From positions 10,606,959 through 10,670,958 of the forward strand of contig NC_044930.1 of NCBI RefSeq assembly GCF_003576645.1: a stretch of DNA of 64,000 bases. The letters are read 5' to 3'. Under the pieces are notes generated by a model. It was given only the letters and a program-made list of their open reading frames with translations. It searched no databases and had not been told where the DNA came from. The stretch comes from Ipomoea triloba. Its lineage: Eukaryota > Streptophyta > Magnoliopsida > Solanales > Convolvulaceae. The position numbers and the translations under genes were made by a program. Below are positions 20,407 through 31,384 of this stretch, piece by piece. How positions within the stretch are numbered: position 1 is the first letter of the stretch; each line of letters begins with the position of its first letter.

Positions 20407-23029
20407 GTTTGCAATATATAATTTCGCACGCAAGACCAACGAACTGGACTCCACGGTATGCAGATCCCACACCACAGCATTTCGTCCTTCCCATAATGCC
20501 CAACAAACGACCACCACCGTCTCCAAAACCGTCTTCGGTAACACCTCCCACATCTCCACAACCCATTCGTCAATGGACTCCACCTCCCCTAACCGCCATC
20601 CCCCATCCACCTCGCTCCAACACTCCCTCGAGAATGGGCAATTCGCAAACAAATGGACTATCGTTTCTGGCTCTATACCACATAACACACAAGTAGGATC
20701 GCACCTCACATGTTTAACAGATAGAGCAACCTTAGTCGGCAAGCGATTCGTACACATAGCCCCAAAAAAACATTTAACCTTCGGTGGAATATCAAGTCCC
20801 CAAACTCTCACCCAGCCCCATCCCTACACCCCTTCACTATCCTATAACCACTCTTCACCGAATACACCCCATTGCTCTCCCCAACCCAATATGGAGTATC
20901 ATCACGACTAGAATGTGAAATAGGTACACTCAGTATTTTACGAACATCCTCCGGATAGAACAAATCACGTACAAGATCATAATCCCATTGAGTAGTACCC
21001 GTACAAAACAAAGACGCAACCACCGGTTTATTTAAATATTCAGGTTCAGGAGTTATAATTTTTGGATTTTGAGCATCCGTCAACCAAGAATCCCCCCAAA
21101 CCCGCACCCCATTCCCATTCCCTATTCTCCACCGCACACCCTCACAAAGCATGCCACGGGTCTCCCTAATACTAAACCACACATATGAAGGATTCGAACC
21201 CCTCCCCGCCTCCAAGAAAGAACATTTAGGAAAATATCTAGCCTTAAAAACTTTCGTTACCAAGGCTTGAGGGTTATTAATAAATTTCCACCCTTGTTTT
21301 CCTAGCATGGCCATATTCATATCTCTCACACACCGAAACCCCATACCCCCATACTTCTTTGGCTGACAAAGATCACTCCAAGTCCCCCAACGAATGCCCT
21401 TCCCATTCCTACGCTCACACCCCCACCAAAACGCATTCATTAACCTCTCAATCTCCCCACATAAAGTCCTAGGCAACAGAAAAACATTCATGGCATAATT
21501 TGGGATACTTTGCAACACAGTTTTCAACAAGACCTCTTGACTGGCCCTAGAAAGAAATCTATTCCCCCAATGCAAGACCCTAGCTCGAACTTTGTCACGC
21601 ACAAACCCCAAAACTTGCCTTTTATTTCTCCCCACCAACCCCGAAAGTCCCAAATAATTTCCCCTACCCCGCTGTTCATGAATACCAAGTACCTCACAAA
21701 CAGCCTCCCTATCCTCCCTTTGAACCGCTTTCCCAAAGACAATAGAAGTTTTCCCTAAATTCACCTGCTGACCACTAGCCTCCCCATACTCCATTAAAAT
21801 AGCCTTAATCACCCCCGCCTCCAAATTGTTTGCCCGGAAAAAAAACAAACAATCGTCAACAAAAAAAAGATGCGAAATAGATGGAGCGGTCCTAGCTACC
21901 CTAATCCCGTGCAAAGCACCCACTTCCTCCTGCTCCCTTAACATAGAACTTAAACACTCCGCCACCACAATAAATAAACAAGGCGACAATGGATCCCGCT
22001 GTCTCAAACCCCTAGTCGGAACTATAGGACCACGTTCTACCCCTTCCACCAAAACCCAATACCTAACAGATGACACACATACCCTCATCAAGTCCACCCA
22101 TCTCTCCGCAAAACCCAATTTAAGCAAAGCAGCAGTCATAAAATCCCATTCTACCCTGTCATACGCTTTACTCATATCAACCTTTAAAACCCCATACCCC
22201 CCTCCACTACCTTGAAAACGATTTAAAGCATGAGTCGATTCATATGCAATTAACACATTATCAACTATTGACCTCCCGGGAATAAAAGCACTCTGAGAAG
22301 GGGAGATAACAGAATCCAACACATTTCGAAAACGGTTTGCTAAGACTTTTGCAAGAATACGGTACAACACATTACACAAAGATATCGGGCGAAAATCAGA
22401 CATCAACTCTGGTTTTTTTTAATTTTGGGATTAAAGCAATATGGGTTTCACCAAGAGAAACAGGTAACTGACCATGAAGAATAAAAGATTTGCAAAAAGA
22501 CACTACCTCTTCTCCCAAGATATCCCAATGAAGCTGGAAAAAAGCCGGTGACAAACCATCCGGACCCGGGGACTTGTCAAGATGCATTGCAAAAAGAGCC
22601 CCTCTCACTTCCTCACTCGTCACCTGCCGAAGCAGCCCCTCATTTTGAACCTCTGTCACCCTCCGCTCAACACACCGTAACACCCCTCCCCCATCCCCTG
22701 CACTTGCCCGAAACAGCTTAGAGAAATAATCGACAAAAACATTCCCCATCTCCCTCGGATCCGTGACCATACTGCCGTTTTCCCCCCTCACTCCTGTAAT
22801 CGTGTTTCGACTCCGCCTAGATTTCATCGAATTATGAAAAAATCTGGTATTGCAGTCCCCTTTCGAGTACCACAGCTCTTTTGCCCGCTGACGAAAACGG
22901 TCACTTTGATTCTGCATTAACGACAAATAATGTCGTTGAACCTCCCCAAACTCCCTAATCTCACTCTCCCCTCTGGCAGTACGCAACCTCCCCATTCTCT
23001 CCTTACATTCTGCCAACTCCCTTCTCCTT
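20407..23029 (-). mobile_element. LINE-1, 5' part
   Basis: Minus-strand plant L1-type LINE, 5'-truncated at 23029 against the 15-bp duplication ACATAATTCATTTAT (23030-23044). It lacks ORF1 and the endonuclease. The rest of the element is 7894-8474. Confidence 0.9.
20412..23029 (-). pseudogene. LINE-1 reverse transcriptase with zf-RVT
   Basis: Reading right to left: an N-terminal linker (RFRQRAKELWYSKGDCNTRFFH), KSPGPDGLSPAFFQ, HIALIPKLKK, then the fingers and palm DFRPISLCNV, SQSAFIPGRSIVDN, KVDMSKAYDRVEW, GLRQRDPLSP and the catalytic FVDD, a thumb region, and the zf-RVT block (PPKVKCFFGAM..NRLPT, CVLCGIEPETIVHLFANC). A one-base change in the T8 tract at 22413-22420 shifts the frame just before DFRPIS. 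Another shift lies near 20808. Apart from these two breaks and the Copia-B insertion it is well preserved, so the LINE is fairly young. Confidence 0.92.
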
Positions 23030-23044
23030 ACATAATTCATTTAT

Positions 23045-23165
23045 ATCTTTCAATTCGGTTACAAATGTTATGAAAGCATAACAAAAAGTTTCTCAATTCT
23101 AGGTCTTTCGCTTCTTTTAGGTTCAACCGAATCATTTGCAATACTAGACCTAGGAAGTAAATCAT
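23045..23165 (-). pseudogene. Copia-A linker upstream of RT
   Basis: The minus strand reads SVEPKRSERPRIEK and then, with a frame change, FITFVTELKDINE. This is the Copia linker between integrase and RT and joins across the LINE to the RT remnant at 7878. Upstream parts of the element are replaced by another repeat. Confidence 0.75.
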
Positions 23166-23386
23166 GCTCATAGGACCATTGATCTGGTAGATCTAACGAT
23201 TGAAAATAAACAAAATTTTGGAATATTTATGAAAATAACCCGCTCTTTTTAATAATTTGTAATATTTATTATGAGAATGACCCGGCTCATTTTTTACTTG
23301 ATTTCTCATCCATCAGAACTTGCAAATCAATGGTTTGAATTTGTCCACAAGTTCTCACCTGGCGAGTGATTTTCATATGATTAGGA

Positions 23387-23420
<34 letters not shown>
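23160..23420. repeat. (TA)n-anchored non-autonomous element
   Basis: Reverse complement reads inward from (TA)n as CAGGTGAGAACTTGTGGACA and AATTCAAACCATTGAT; the far end has GATCTACCAGATCAATGG. Related sequence at 38110-38180 (CAGGTGACAACCTGCGGACA) shows it is a family. The (AT)n tract is 23391-23421. Confidence 0.5.
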
Positions 23421-23427
<7 letters not shown>

Positions 23428-24734
23428 GGGTCACACTTGTGTGAGACCGTCTCACGAATATTTTTCTGTGAGACGAGTCGGGTCAAGATGAAATGTAATA
23501 TTTTATTCATAATTTAGTATTACATTTGCTAATATAAGTATTACATTTCATTAGGGGTGTGCAACGGACGGTTCGGATCGGTTCGGGTGGGCGGATGTTG
23601 AAACCGTTCGGATTTCGGATTAGAATATGCAAACCCTATTTCGTTTTTTAATCTAATTTATCCGATCGATTTTATGCTATTTCGGTTTGGTCGGTTTGGT
23701 CGGATTTCGGATTAAATTTCGGATATCACACAAACAAATTAATACATGTTTTATTTTTCCCAAAACTTTACATTTATTTTTTTTCCATATTTCCAAAATT
23801 TATTTTTTATGTTTCCCAAAACTTTACATTTACTATTTTTTCAATATTTCCAAAATTGCAAACTTCCAATTTCCAAAACAAATTGTATAATAATTTATAC
23901 TAAATTACTAATATATAAGTATATTAGCAACTTAGTAATATTATTATACAAACTGGAAATATATATACAAAATTACTAATTTTACTACAACTTGTAGAAT
24001 AACAAAAATTTACAAAGTAAAACAAAAAGTTACAACTGGGTAGATTTACCAATTAAATTCATGAATTCATCATTCATCCACAAGAATCAAAATTATGAAC
24101 CATTCATTCTATCCACAATTTCACATTCAAAACTTACCTTCTTTCCTGTAAAAAATTAAAAACTTAATAAAGTAATTAATCAAACAATAATAAATAAATA
24201 ATATCAATCAGTAAATAATATAAAATTGGCTAAGTAAGCTTTTTTTGTCTACATAAGTGTTTGGATTAATGGCAAATTGCTACCAAAATGTTGTGAAAAA
24301 CATTGAGCAAAATACCAAACTTAATCCTTATTTCAAATGATAGGTGGAAGCTTTCATCATTGCCAAAAAGACACAAACATAATAAAATTTTCCGAATAAG
24401 AAAATAAAAACATTACCTGAGTTGCATCAGATATTTAGATTAGTGCACAAGCCACAAGTAACCAAGGCAGCAACTTACAAAGTTACCAAGCCTTGGATTG
24501 CAAGGGCAGCAACCACCGCATGAATTCATTAATTTCATACAAGAATAAAGAATACAAGTAGGTAATATAATCATATATAATAAAATTACAGATATAGTAG
24601 GTAGTGTAGAACCACCAATCCTCCTACCACTTCCACCATCACTCAACTCTGAAAAAGTAACAAAAATGTTAAAATTAAGTAAAGTCTTAATTAAAAAAGA
24701 TTACATATTTACATAAAGGTAAGAACTGTTACCT

Positions 24735-24892
24735 TTTTCAAATCTCTCCAATTCAAGACATAATAGGGTATTTGTAGGCCTAAGCCAATCTTGAGTACAA
24801 ACCAAAGCTTCCACAATTTTTTGAGTTAATGAAGTCCTAATAGGATCTAAAATCATTCCAGATGTATTAAAGGGTAATACAACAAATTTCAA
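24735..24892 (-). pseudogene. hAT transposase C-terminal (hATC) fragment
   Basis: FNTSGMILDPIRTSLTQKIV, then EALVCTQDWLR. This corresponds to the conserved hATC dimerisation block, which usually reads F(S)TGGRVLDP.RSSL...VEALVCTQNWL. The nucleophile-bearing and zinc-finger regions are missing. Confidence 0.75.
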
Positions 24893-24944
24893 ACTTCAAA
24901 CTTCAGTATAGTGGGAAACATATTTTAAAAAACTCAAATAGCTT

Positions 24945-25170
24945 AAGGGTAATACAACAAATTTCAAACTGCTTGCATGATTGCATCATATAATTTCACG
25001 GAGTTTGCATCATATAATTTCACAGAGTTTGCAGTTTGTATCATAAAGTTCCTCATAAATTGCATCATAAAATATCAAACATTTTTTTAAGGGTAATACA
25101 CTAATACTCATATAGTCATACACAACATTTCAAATTGTTTGCATCATAAAATTTTAACAGATTACACCAA
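24945..25170. repeat. Short direct repeats inside the hAT relic
   Basis: Repeated GGGTAATACAACAAATTTCA near 24866 and 24948 with a shorter copy at 25090, and TTTGCATCATA.AATTT blocks at about 24980, 25007 and 25139. Confidence 0.5.
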
Positions 25171-25504
25171 TATTATTTCATCATTTAGCTGGATTTTAGA
25201 AATTGGGGCTTCCACCACAATGATACTATATGTGAAGTTCACAGATTAAGTACCATTTCTGATTGTACACGACTTCCACCCATAAATCAGTAATAAATCA
25301 TCAACATGGTAACAATCTAACAGATATATCACACATTCACGACTTCACTGCCTTCACAAATCACAATTAAATGAACAACTTAAAATATAAAACAAGGGTT
25401 TTTGATTTTACTTTTTTCTCCCAAAAAATCCCTGGAGAACTAGGGTCTTCTACGAAGAAGGGAAGAAGAGTCAATATTTCTGCTAGCTAGGGCTTCCACC
25501 ACGT

Positions 25505-25685
25505 CAATCCGTCACGGCGTCACCGGCGTCCGGAGCGAACAGAGAACTCCACGGTTCCAGCACTCTAGAGTCACGGCGTCACCGGCGTCTGGACAAAACA
25601 CTGAGAACAGAGAACTAAGCTCAACAAAACCACGGTTCAAGCACTCCACCGTCACGGAGTCACCGGAGTCCGGCGATAACAGAGA
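25505..25685. repeat. Three-copy tandem repeat of about 65-80 bp
   Basis: GTCACGGCGTCACCGGCGTC near 25510 and 25571 and GTCACGGAGTCACCGGAGTC near 25651, each followed by AACAGAGAA. The purine-rich stretch after it gives a spurious minus-strand ORF. Confidence 0.7.
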
Positions 25686-26309
25686 AGAGTGGTCTCTACT
25701 CTCTAGAACTCGAAGAAGAAGAGATTCGGACTTCAGAGTTCAGAGGGAAGAAGAAGACCGGAGTCCGGTGAAGGCGGCGATAACAGAGGGAAGAAGAGAA
25801 ACAACGAAAGAAGAGAAGAGAGAGAAAGAGGATTGAGACTCTGGTCTCTGGGAGGAGAAGGCGAGAAGGGAGAGGATTAGGTCTCCACCTCTCTGGTAGA
25901 TCTGATTGTCTGAAGTATAAACTGAACGGAGTGAAGGTGAGAAGGGAGAGGATTAGAGGAATCATATAAATGAGAACTGAAGTGAGGAGTGAGGACTGAC
26001 TGACTGCGCATCCTCTAACACTAATATATATATGGGAACCATGAAACCTAACCCTAGTTTTAATCGGGTTGTCGGGCGGTTCGGGTTCAGAAAATGCACA
26101 CCCTACCCGAACCCTTCAAACCGTAAAAATAACATTGTTTGGGTCGGTTTATGGATTTCGGGTTCGGTCGGGCCGGTTTCTCTCTAAACGGATTGCGGGC
26201 CGGACGGGTTGGGCGGGTTGGGCGGGTTGTGCTCACCCCTACCCCACCCGTCCACGGATCTTGATACCGTGAGACGATCTCACACAAGTTTTTGCCTATA
26301 TACATATAT

Positions 26310-27230
26310 GGATACAACTTCTAAATTGTATTCAAACCTAACAATTTTGTCATTTGGCAGCTTTTAAACCGTGTTGCAAGCTTGAAATTTAGGTTTATAA
26401 AAAAAAAATTTAAAATAATTTTTTTTCTATATCAGCTTGCTATGGTTGAACTTTCTAGAATAAAGATAACTTAATAAGCATGCTATCATATGACATTGCC
26501 ATTTAGTCTTCCTTTGTTATTTGGAAGGAATTATTTAAATTTAATTTAATATTTTCATTTAATTTGAAATAGGAATTCAAAAAATAATTTGAAATTTCTA
26601 ATTTCTATCGGTAAACGTCAAAAAAGACCAAACTTACTGTAATCCTTGAATTGAAAAATCAACACTCTTCCAAAGAAAAATCTGACTAGCCTTCGCTTTC
26701 AACGTTCAACAGCATTCATCCATAGATTCAATTTACAAGCTAAGCCATTAGTTTCATCATTCTCGCGCCAATTCAAATAAAGCACATTAATAATTCAGTT
26801 TCTTGCTACTAAATGTATATTGTAGCGTATGTCACAAATATTATGTGCTCATTTTTATTAAATCTAGCTTTATATATATACTAGTTTTTACACATGCATT
26901 ACGTAAATGATTTAATATCCAATGTTTGTATTTAAATAAGTAATTCAAAGTATATATTTCAATATAAGATTATATAGGAGAAGTTCATTATAGTTCGCAT
27001 TAAAATAAATGTTTACATTTTTTTAAAAACAATTATCTAAATAGTCATTGTAGCGATATGGTATTATGTTGTAGGTACTATATTTGGTTGGAATTTATTC
27101 TAAGTTTTGTTAATTCGCTTTTGCATAGGTTTGTCATTGAATGTCTTCGTCTTCATTGCTTGTACGATTCTTTTTGTTGGTAGTGTCTTATGTACAATTG
27201 AGTTACTGGTGCTAGTTTGCAAAAAGAGCA
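26310..27230. other. AT-rich stretch, nothing recognised
   Basis: No coding similarity, tRNA-like box or clear inverted ends seen on either strand. Confidence 0.5.
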
Positions 27231-27231
27231 A

Positions 27232-27478
27232 ACAATGCACATTGTTCTTTCTTCTAGTGCGCATTGTTATGCCATGCAATGCACATTGTTCTTTCTTCTA
27301 GTGCACATTGTTTTGTCATACAGTGCACATTTTTCCTTCTTTCAATGCATATTTTTATGTCATACCGTGCACATTGTTCCTTCTACTAGAGCACATTGTT
27401 GTGTCATACAGTGCACATTGTTCGTACTTCCAGTGCACATTTTATGCCATACAGTGCACATTGTTGTGCCTTACAGAG
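27232..27478 (+). repeat. Minisatellite based on TGCACATTGTT
   Basis: About eight units of roughly 30-33 bp. Two unit types alternate, TGCACATTGTTCTTTCTTCT and TGCACATTGTTNTGTCATAC, so the higher-order unit is about 60 bp. Further single units occur at 27660-27715. It gives overlapping stop-free frames that are not genes. Confidence 0.8.
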
Positions 27479-27807
27479 TTTTTTTTAAAAAAAAAATTGT
27501 AGATGACGAAATTTTTTTAAAAGATCAATTCTTGATCACTACTAATTTGAGTTGAATGTTATTTGTTTGTTTATTATTTATGATCGTTTAAAATTTGTGT
27601 TGAAGATCCTATATTAAATTTAATTTTTTCAATAATTGTTTCACATTTTTGTGTCTCCAGTGCGTATTTTTTGCCTTTTTGTGCACATTTTTATACCTTA
27701 CGGTGCACATTATTGAAATTCGTAGGTGACGATTTTTTTTTTTATCTAGGATTGAGATTCTATCTCACTTCTCACCTGTGGATTTTATCTCCCCCGAACC
27801 CCTTCCC

Positions 27808-27876
<69 letters not shown>

Positions 27877-27882
27877 CACACT

Positions 27883-28015
27883 CATGGTTGCAGTATGCGC
27901 TAGGCGCTAGTCGGGCGATAGACTAGCGCCTAGCGCCTAAGCGGTCTAGGCGGCGCCTAGGCAATTCTACGCGGCGACCTATAAAAACAAAAAATTAATT
28001 CGTGTGTAGGTGTAT

Positions 28016-28106
<91 letters not shown>

Positions 28107-28214
28107 NNNNNNNNNNNNNNNNNNNNNNNNNNNNNNNNNNNNNNNNNNNNNNNNNNNNNNNNNNNNNNNNNNNNNNNNNNNNNNNNNNNNNNNNNNNNNN
28201 NNNNNNNNNNNNNN

Positions 28215-28250
<36 letters not shown>

Positions 28251-28257
28251 AGAAAAA

Positions 28258-28355
<98 letters not shown>

Positions 28356-28622
28356 TACTTCTCTTACTTATATAAATAAATAAATTTAAATATATATAAA
28401 TATAATAATAAACTTAACAAGACCAACTCGCTCGAGTTAACTCGGCTAACTCTGCCGAGTTGAGCGAGTTAACTCGGCCAAAATTCGGCCTAGTTGGCCG
28501 AGTTAGGCGCTAGGCGGCCGGCCACCTAGGCGGACGCCTAGGGAGCAATTCGCATCGGTCTAGGAGCTCCTAGCGCCTAGGTGGGTGCCTAGGCGGCCTA
28601 GGCGGGGATTTTTGCAACAGTG
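27883..28622 (+). mobile_element. CTAG-rich hAT MITE, copy 1, with expanded (AT)n
   Basis: Perfect 8-bp duplication ATCACACT (27875-27882 and 28623-28630). Ends CATGGTTGCA...TTTTTGCAACAGTG are imperfect inverted repeats. Subterminal GGCGCTAGGCGCTAG and CGCCTAGG clusters occur on both sides. The middle is an (AT)n tract of at least 200 bp including a 108-base N gap. Confidence 0.88.
28107..28214. other. Assembly gap (108 N) in (AT)n
   Basis: Run of N within the microsatellite at 28019-28353; its true length is unknown. Confidence 0.99.
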
Positions 28623-28924
28623 ATCACACTTAATGTAATTATTTATTAAGGTTAGTTAGTGTTTGACCTAATGATCCAACATAACTATTCAAATAATGGA
28701 ATTGAATTCATGACTTGATGAAGCAATGAATTAACAAACGCTGGATGATATTGCATTGCCCGGGCCTCGCTATATTATCACACTTAATGTAAGTATTTAT
28801 TAATGTTAGTTAGTGTTTGACCTAATGATCCAACATAACAATTCAAATAATGGAATTGAATTCATGACTTGATGAGGCAATGAATTAACAAATGCTGGAT
28901 GATATTGCATAGCCCGGGCCTCGC
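28623..28924 (+). repeat. Tandem duplication, period 154 bp
   Basis: 28623-28770 and 28777-28924 are near-identical (ATCACACTTAATGTAA...GCCCGGGCCTCGC). The first copy starts with the target duplication of the hAT MITE, so the MITE landed at the edge of an existing repeat unit. Confidence 0.9.
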
Positions 28925-29128
28925 AAAGAGGATTGAGAATTTGTTTGTTGAACAATTGAAATTTGTAACCCTATAGGCTACAGCAATATATATTAATAAA
29001 CAGCAGACTTTGCAGACCATGTCATCAGATTACAAAGTGATTCGCATAATGACAGGTATTTAAAAGATGCAATTTGTATTAAACAATGTGATTTGCTACA
29101 ATTGTTAACAATTGTATATTATATTTAG

Positions 29129-29572
29129 CATGTTTGCAATAGGCGCTAGGTGCTAGTCGGGCGGTAGACTAGTGCCTAGAGGCCTAAGCGGTCTAGGTGG
29201 CGCCTAGGCGGTGCATGCCCAGGCAGTACCTAGGCGACGACCTATAAAAACAAAAAAATAATGCATGTGTGTGGTGTATATCATATATTATATTATATAT
29301 ATTATATATATCTCTTACTTCTCTTACTTATATAAATAAATAAATTTAAATATATATAAATATAATAAAAAAATTAACAAGTTCGACACGCTCGAGTTAA
29401 CTCGGCTAACTCTATCGAGTTGAGCGAGTTAACTCGGCCAAATTCGGTCGAGTCGGCCGCCAACTCGGCCGAGATAGGCACTAGGCGGCCGATCACCTAG
29501 GTGGACGCCTAGGGAGCAATTCGCCTTGGTCTAGGGGCGCCTAGCGCCTGGGCGGGGAATTTTGTAACAGTG
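29129..29572 (+). mobile_element. CTAG-rich hAT MITE, copy 2
   Basis: Perfect 8-bp duplication ATATTTAG (29121-29128 and 29573-29580). Ends CATGTTTGCAA and TTTTGTAACAGTG. Same internal order as copy 1, but only a short AT tract (29280-29312). Confidence 0.9.
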
Positions 29573-29580
29573 ATATTTAG

Positions 29581-30520
29581 TAATTATTAATGAATTAAAT
29601 CAGCACCACACATACATTATTTAGATGCGTCACGTTATTATTAAAAAAAAAAAATTAATACAATAGAAATGTGTATTTATTACCTACTAACACAAAGGTA
29701 CAAAATGTCAAAGCATGGTGCTGATGCTAGATAATATAGAGCATTAAATCCGAAAGAAAGCGAGTGTATGAATATTAAATAAGTTTAAGTTAATAAGATG
29801 TAAAACTCTCAACAAATCGGATATTACTATGTCAGCCAAGCAATTTAATTTGGTACGTTAATTTTAATGTAAATAATTTTTTTTTTTTTAAAATAACAGT
29901 TAGTTGCACTTTCAATTTATAAGATACATTTATGGATGCCAAACAAGCCCCTCCGTTCAGTTTTGGGCTAGCTCTATCGAGCGATTAGGCTTATTGGTTC
30001 AGCCTAGCCGATTTTTTAATCATCGGGTTTAAAATTCTTAGCCTAATCCTAAAACCTCGAATGTTTAGCTTATTAGACGGGTTTAACTAAAACTTTTTGA
30101 CATTTTCAAATTAACATTCTAAACTTTCAATTTTAATAAACTATCTCATTTACACTAATGAATATACATTTATTTAGAGTTTTTTTTTTTTTTTTGAGTA
30201 CTACTGACTCTGTTGTTTAGAGTTATTTAATTCCAAGAATGGTTCCTTGACTATTGACATTTACAAATTTTTATTTTCGTTTTCGATTGGGCCATAAATG
30301 GTCCCTTGACTATTGACCTTTACCAATTTTAATTCCCGACTTCAATTTGACGATAAATGATCCCTTGACTATTGCTTTTAATTTGTACCAAATTTTGTCC
30401 TCCAGTTAAATATTCATTTTGTAAACATTAATTTAATGTAGAAATTGGCTTGTTGTTGAGAAGGGTAAATTGGGTTCATAAACTTAATATAGATTGGGTT
30501 CTTCATTAGTGGGAATGTGA
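29581..30520. other. AT-rich stretch with three approx. 58-bp repeats
   Basis: Near 30239, 30296 and 30356 the text GGTCCCTTGACTATTGAC recurs with a spacing of about 57-60 bp. Otherwise nothing recognised. Confidence 0.5.
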
Positions 30521-30524
30521 AGAA

Positions 30525-30755
30525 TTACACCTTGTAGTCCAGTGGCATCAAACCCTTTCCTTTATACGGGAGGTGGTGGGTTTGAGCCTCAGTGATGGGT
30601 TTGAGCCTCAGTGGAGTCAATACTGACATGAACAGACACTGCATTGTAATAGAGTTAATAGTATTAAAAAAAACATTATTATTATACTGACATGAACAGA
30701 CACTGCATTGTAATAGAGTTAATAGTATTAAAAAAAACATTATTATTATCCTTAA
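30525..30755 (+). mobile_element. SINE with duplicated tail
   Basis: tRNA-like A-box (TAGTCCAGTGGCA) and B-box (GGTTTGAGCCTC) spaced as in Pol III promoters, followed by a body and an ATTATTATTA tail. The B-box block is repeated once, and a 64-bp tail segment (TACTGACATGAACAGACACT) occurs in perfect tandem at 30621 and 30685. Related copies: 39745-39895. Confidence 0.75.
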
Positions 30756-31079
30756 ATTAGTGTTTAGTAAATTGATACACTATTATCCTTATTATCCTTA
30801 AATTTAGTGTTTAGAAAAAGCTGACGTTGTATCTCTTTAATAAAACATAAATAAGATACGATGTAATTTAAAAAAAAAAAAAAAAACTGACGTCGTTTCA
30901 AAAAAAAAAAAACAAGAAGAAGATACGATGTTGATTTTTTCATAAAATCGACGTCATATCATTTATTTTTTTCAATAATCCACAATAATTTCTAACTATT
31001 TTAAATAATCCACAATTAAACTCAATCTCTATTTCTTTATACGTACTATTTATTATCATATATATGTTTATCTACTTGA

Positions 31080-31282
31080 ACTTAATCACACACACAAACA
31101 CTTTTAACCAAAATGCTACAAATTGTTTAAGGCAATTACAAAAGACTTCCATACTGCACTATAAGTTTTTAGTTAACATTAACTTTTAAAAAGACTTTTA
31201 AAATTCAAAGAAAGTCTATTAGACCACATCCCCCTTCTAAACTTTTTTCACTGTCTCTCGACTAACAAGTGGCATCAGAGAA
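31080..31282 (+). repeat. LTR end and primer site remnant
   Basis: CTAACAAGTGGCATCAGAG near 31262 resembles an LTR end followed by a Met-tRNA primer site (canonical TGGTATCAGAG). No coding part of the element follows. Confidence 0.35.
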
Positions 31283-31384
31283 ATTGTTCTAACTAATTTG
31301 TGTACTCGTATACAGATTTGAAGAATTGTGTACTCGTATACATATTCATCTAAGTGCTTTACGTATCTACATTAGGCTTGCATC

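Larger units (their letters stand above)
23552..26241 (-). mobile_element. hAT relic, internally deleted
   Basis: Ends resemble hAT termini (TAGGGGTGTGCA at 23552; complementary TGCACACCCTA at 26095 and TGCTCACCCCTA near 26230). GC-rich CGGTTCGG and GGGCGGGTTGGG subterminal repeats lie inside each end. The minus strand keeps only a piece of the transposase C-terminus. No clear 8-bp duplication, so the outer edge could be 26105 or 26241. Confidence 0.6.
23431..26289. mobile_element. Composite element with inverted ends containing a hAT relic
   Basis: The ends match in opposite orientation: CACTTGTGTGAGACCGTCTC at 23432 and its near-complement at 26268-26289. Both lie next to ATATATGTATAT-type flanks. 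Nearly all of the interior is another element (next entry). Confidence 0.55.

Noticed and set aside
25696..25965. 89-codon minus-strand frame
   Set aside because: Purine-rich strand (GAAGAGA repeats) gives Ser/Leu/Arg-rich text without motifs.
27232..27478. Long plus-strand frames in the TGCACATTG array
   Set aside because: Stop-free only because of the repeat unit; no domain or start context.
28010..28249. Tyr-Ile repeat protein
   Set aside because: Pure (AT)n plus N.
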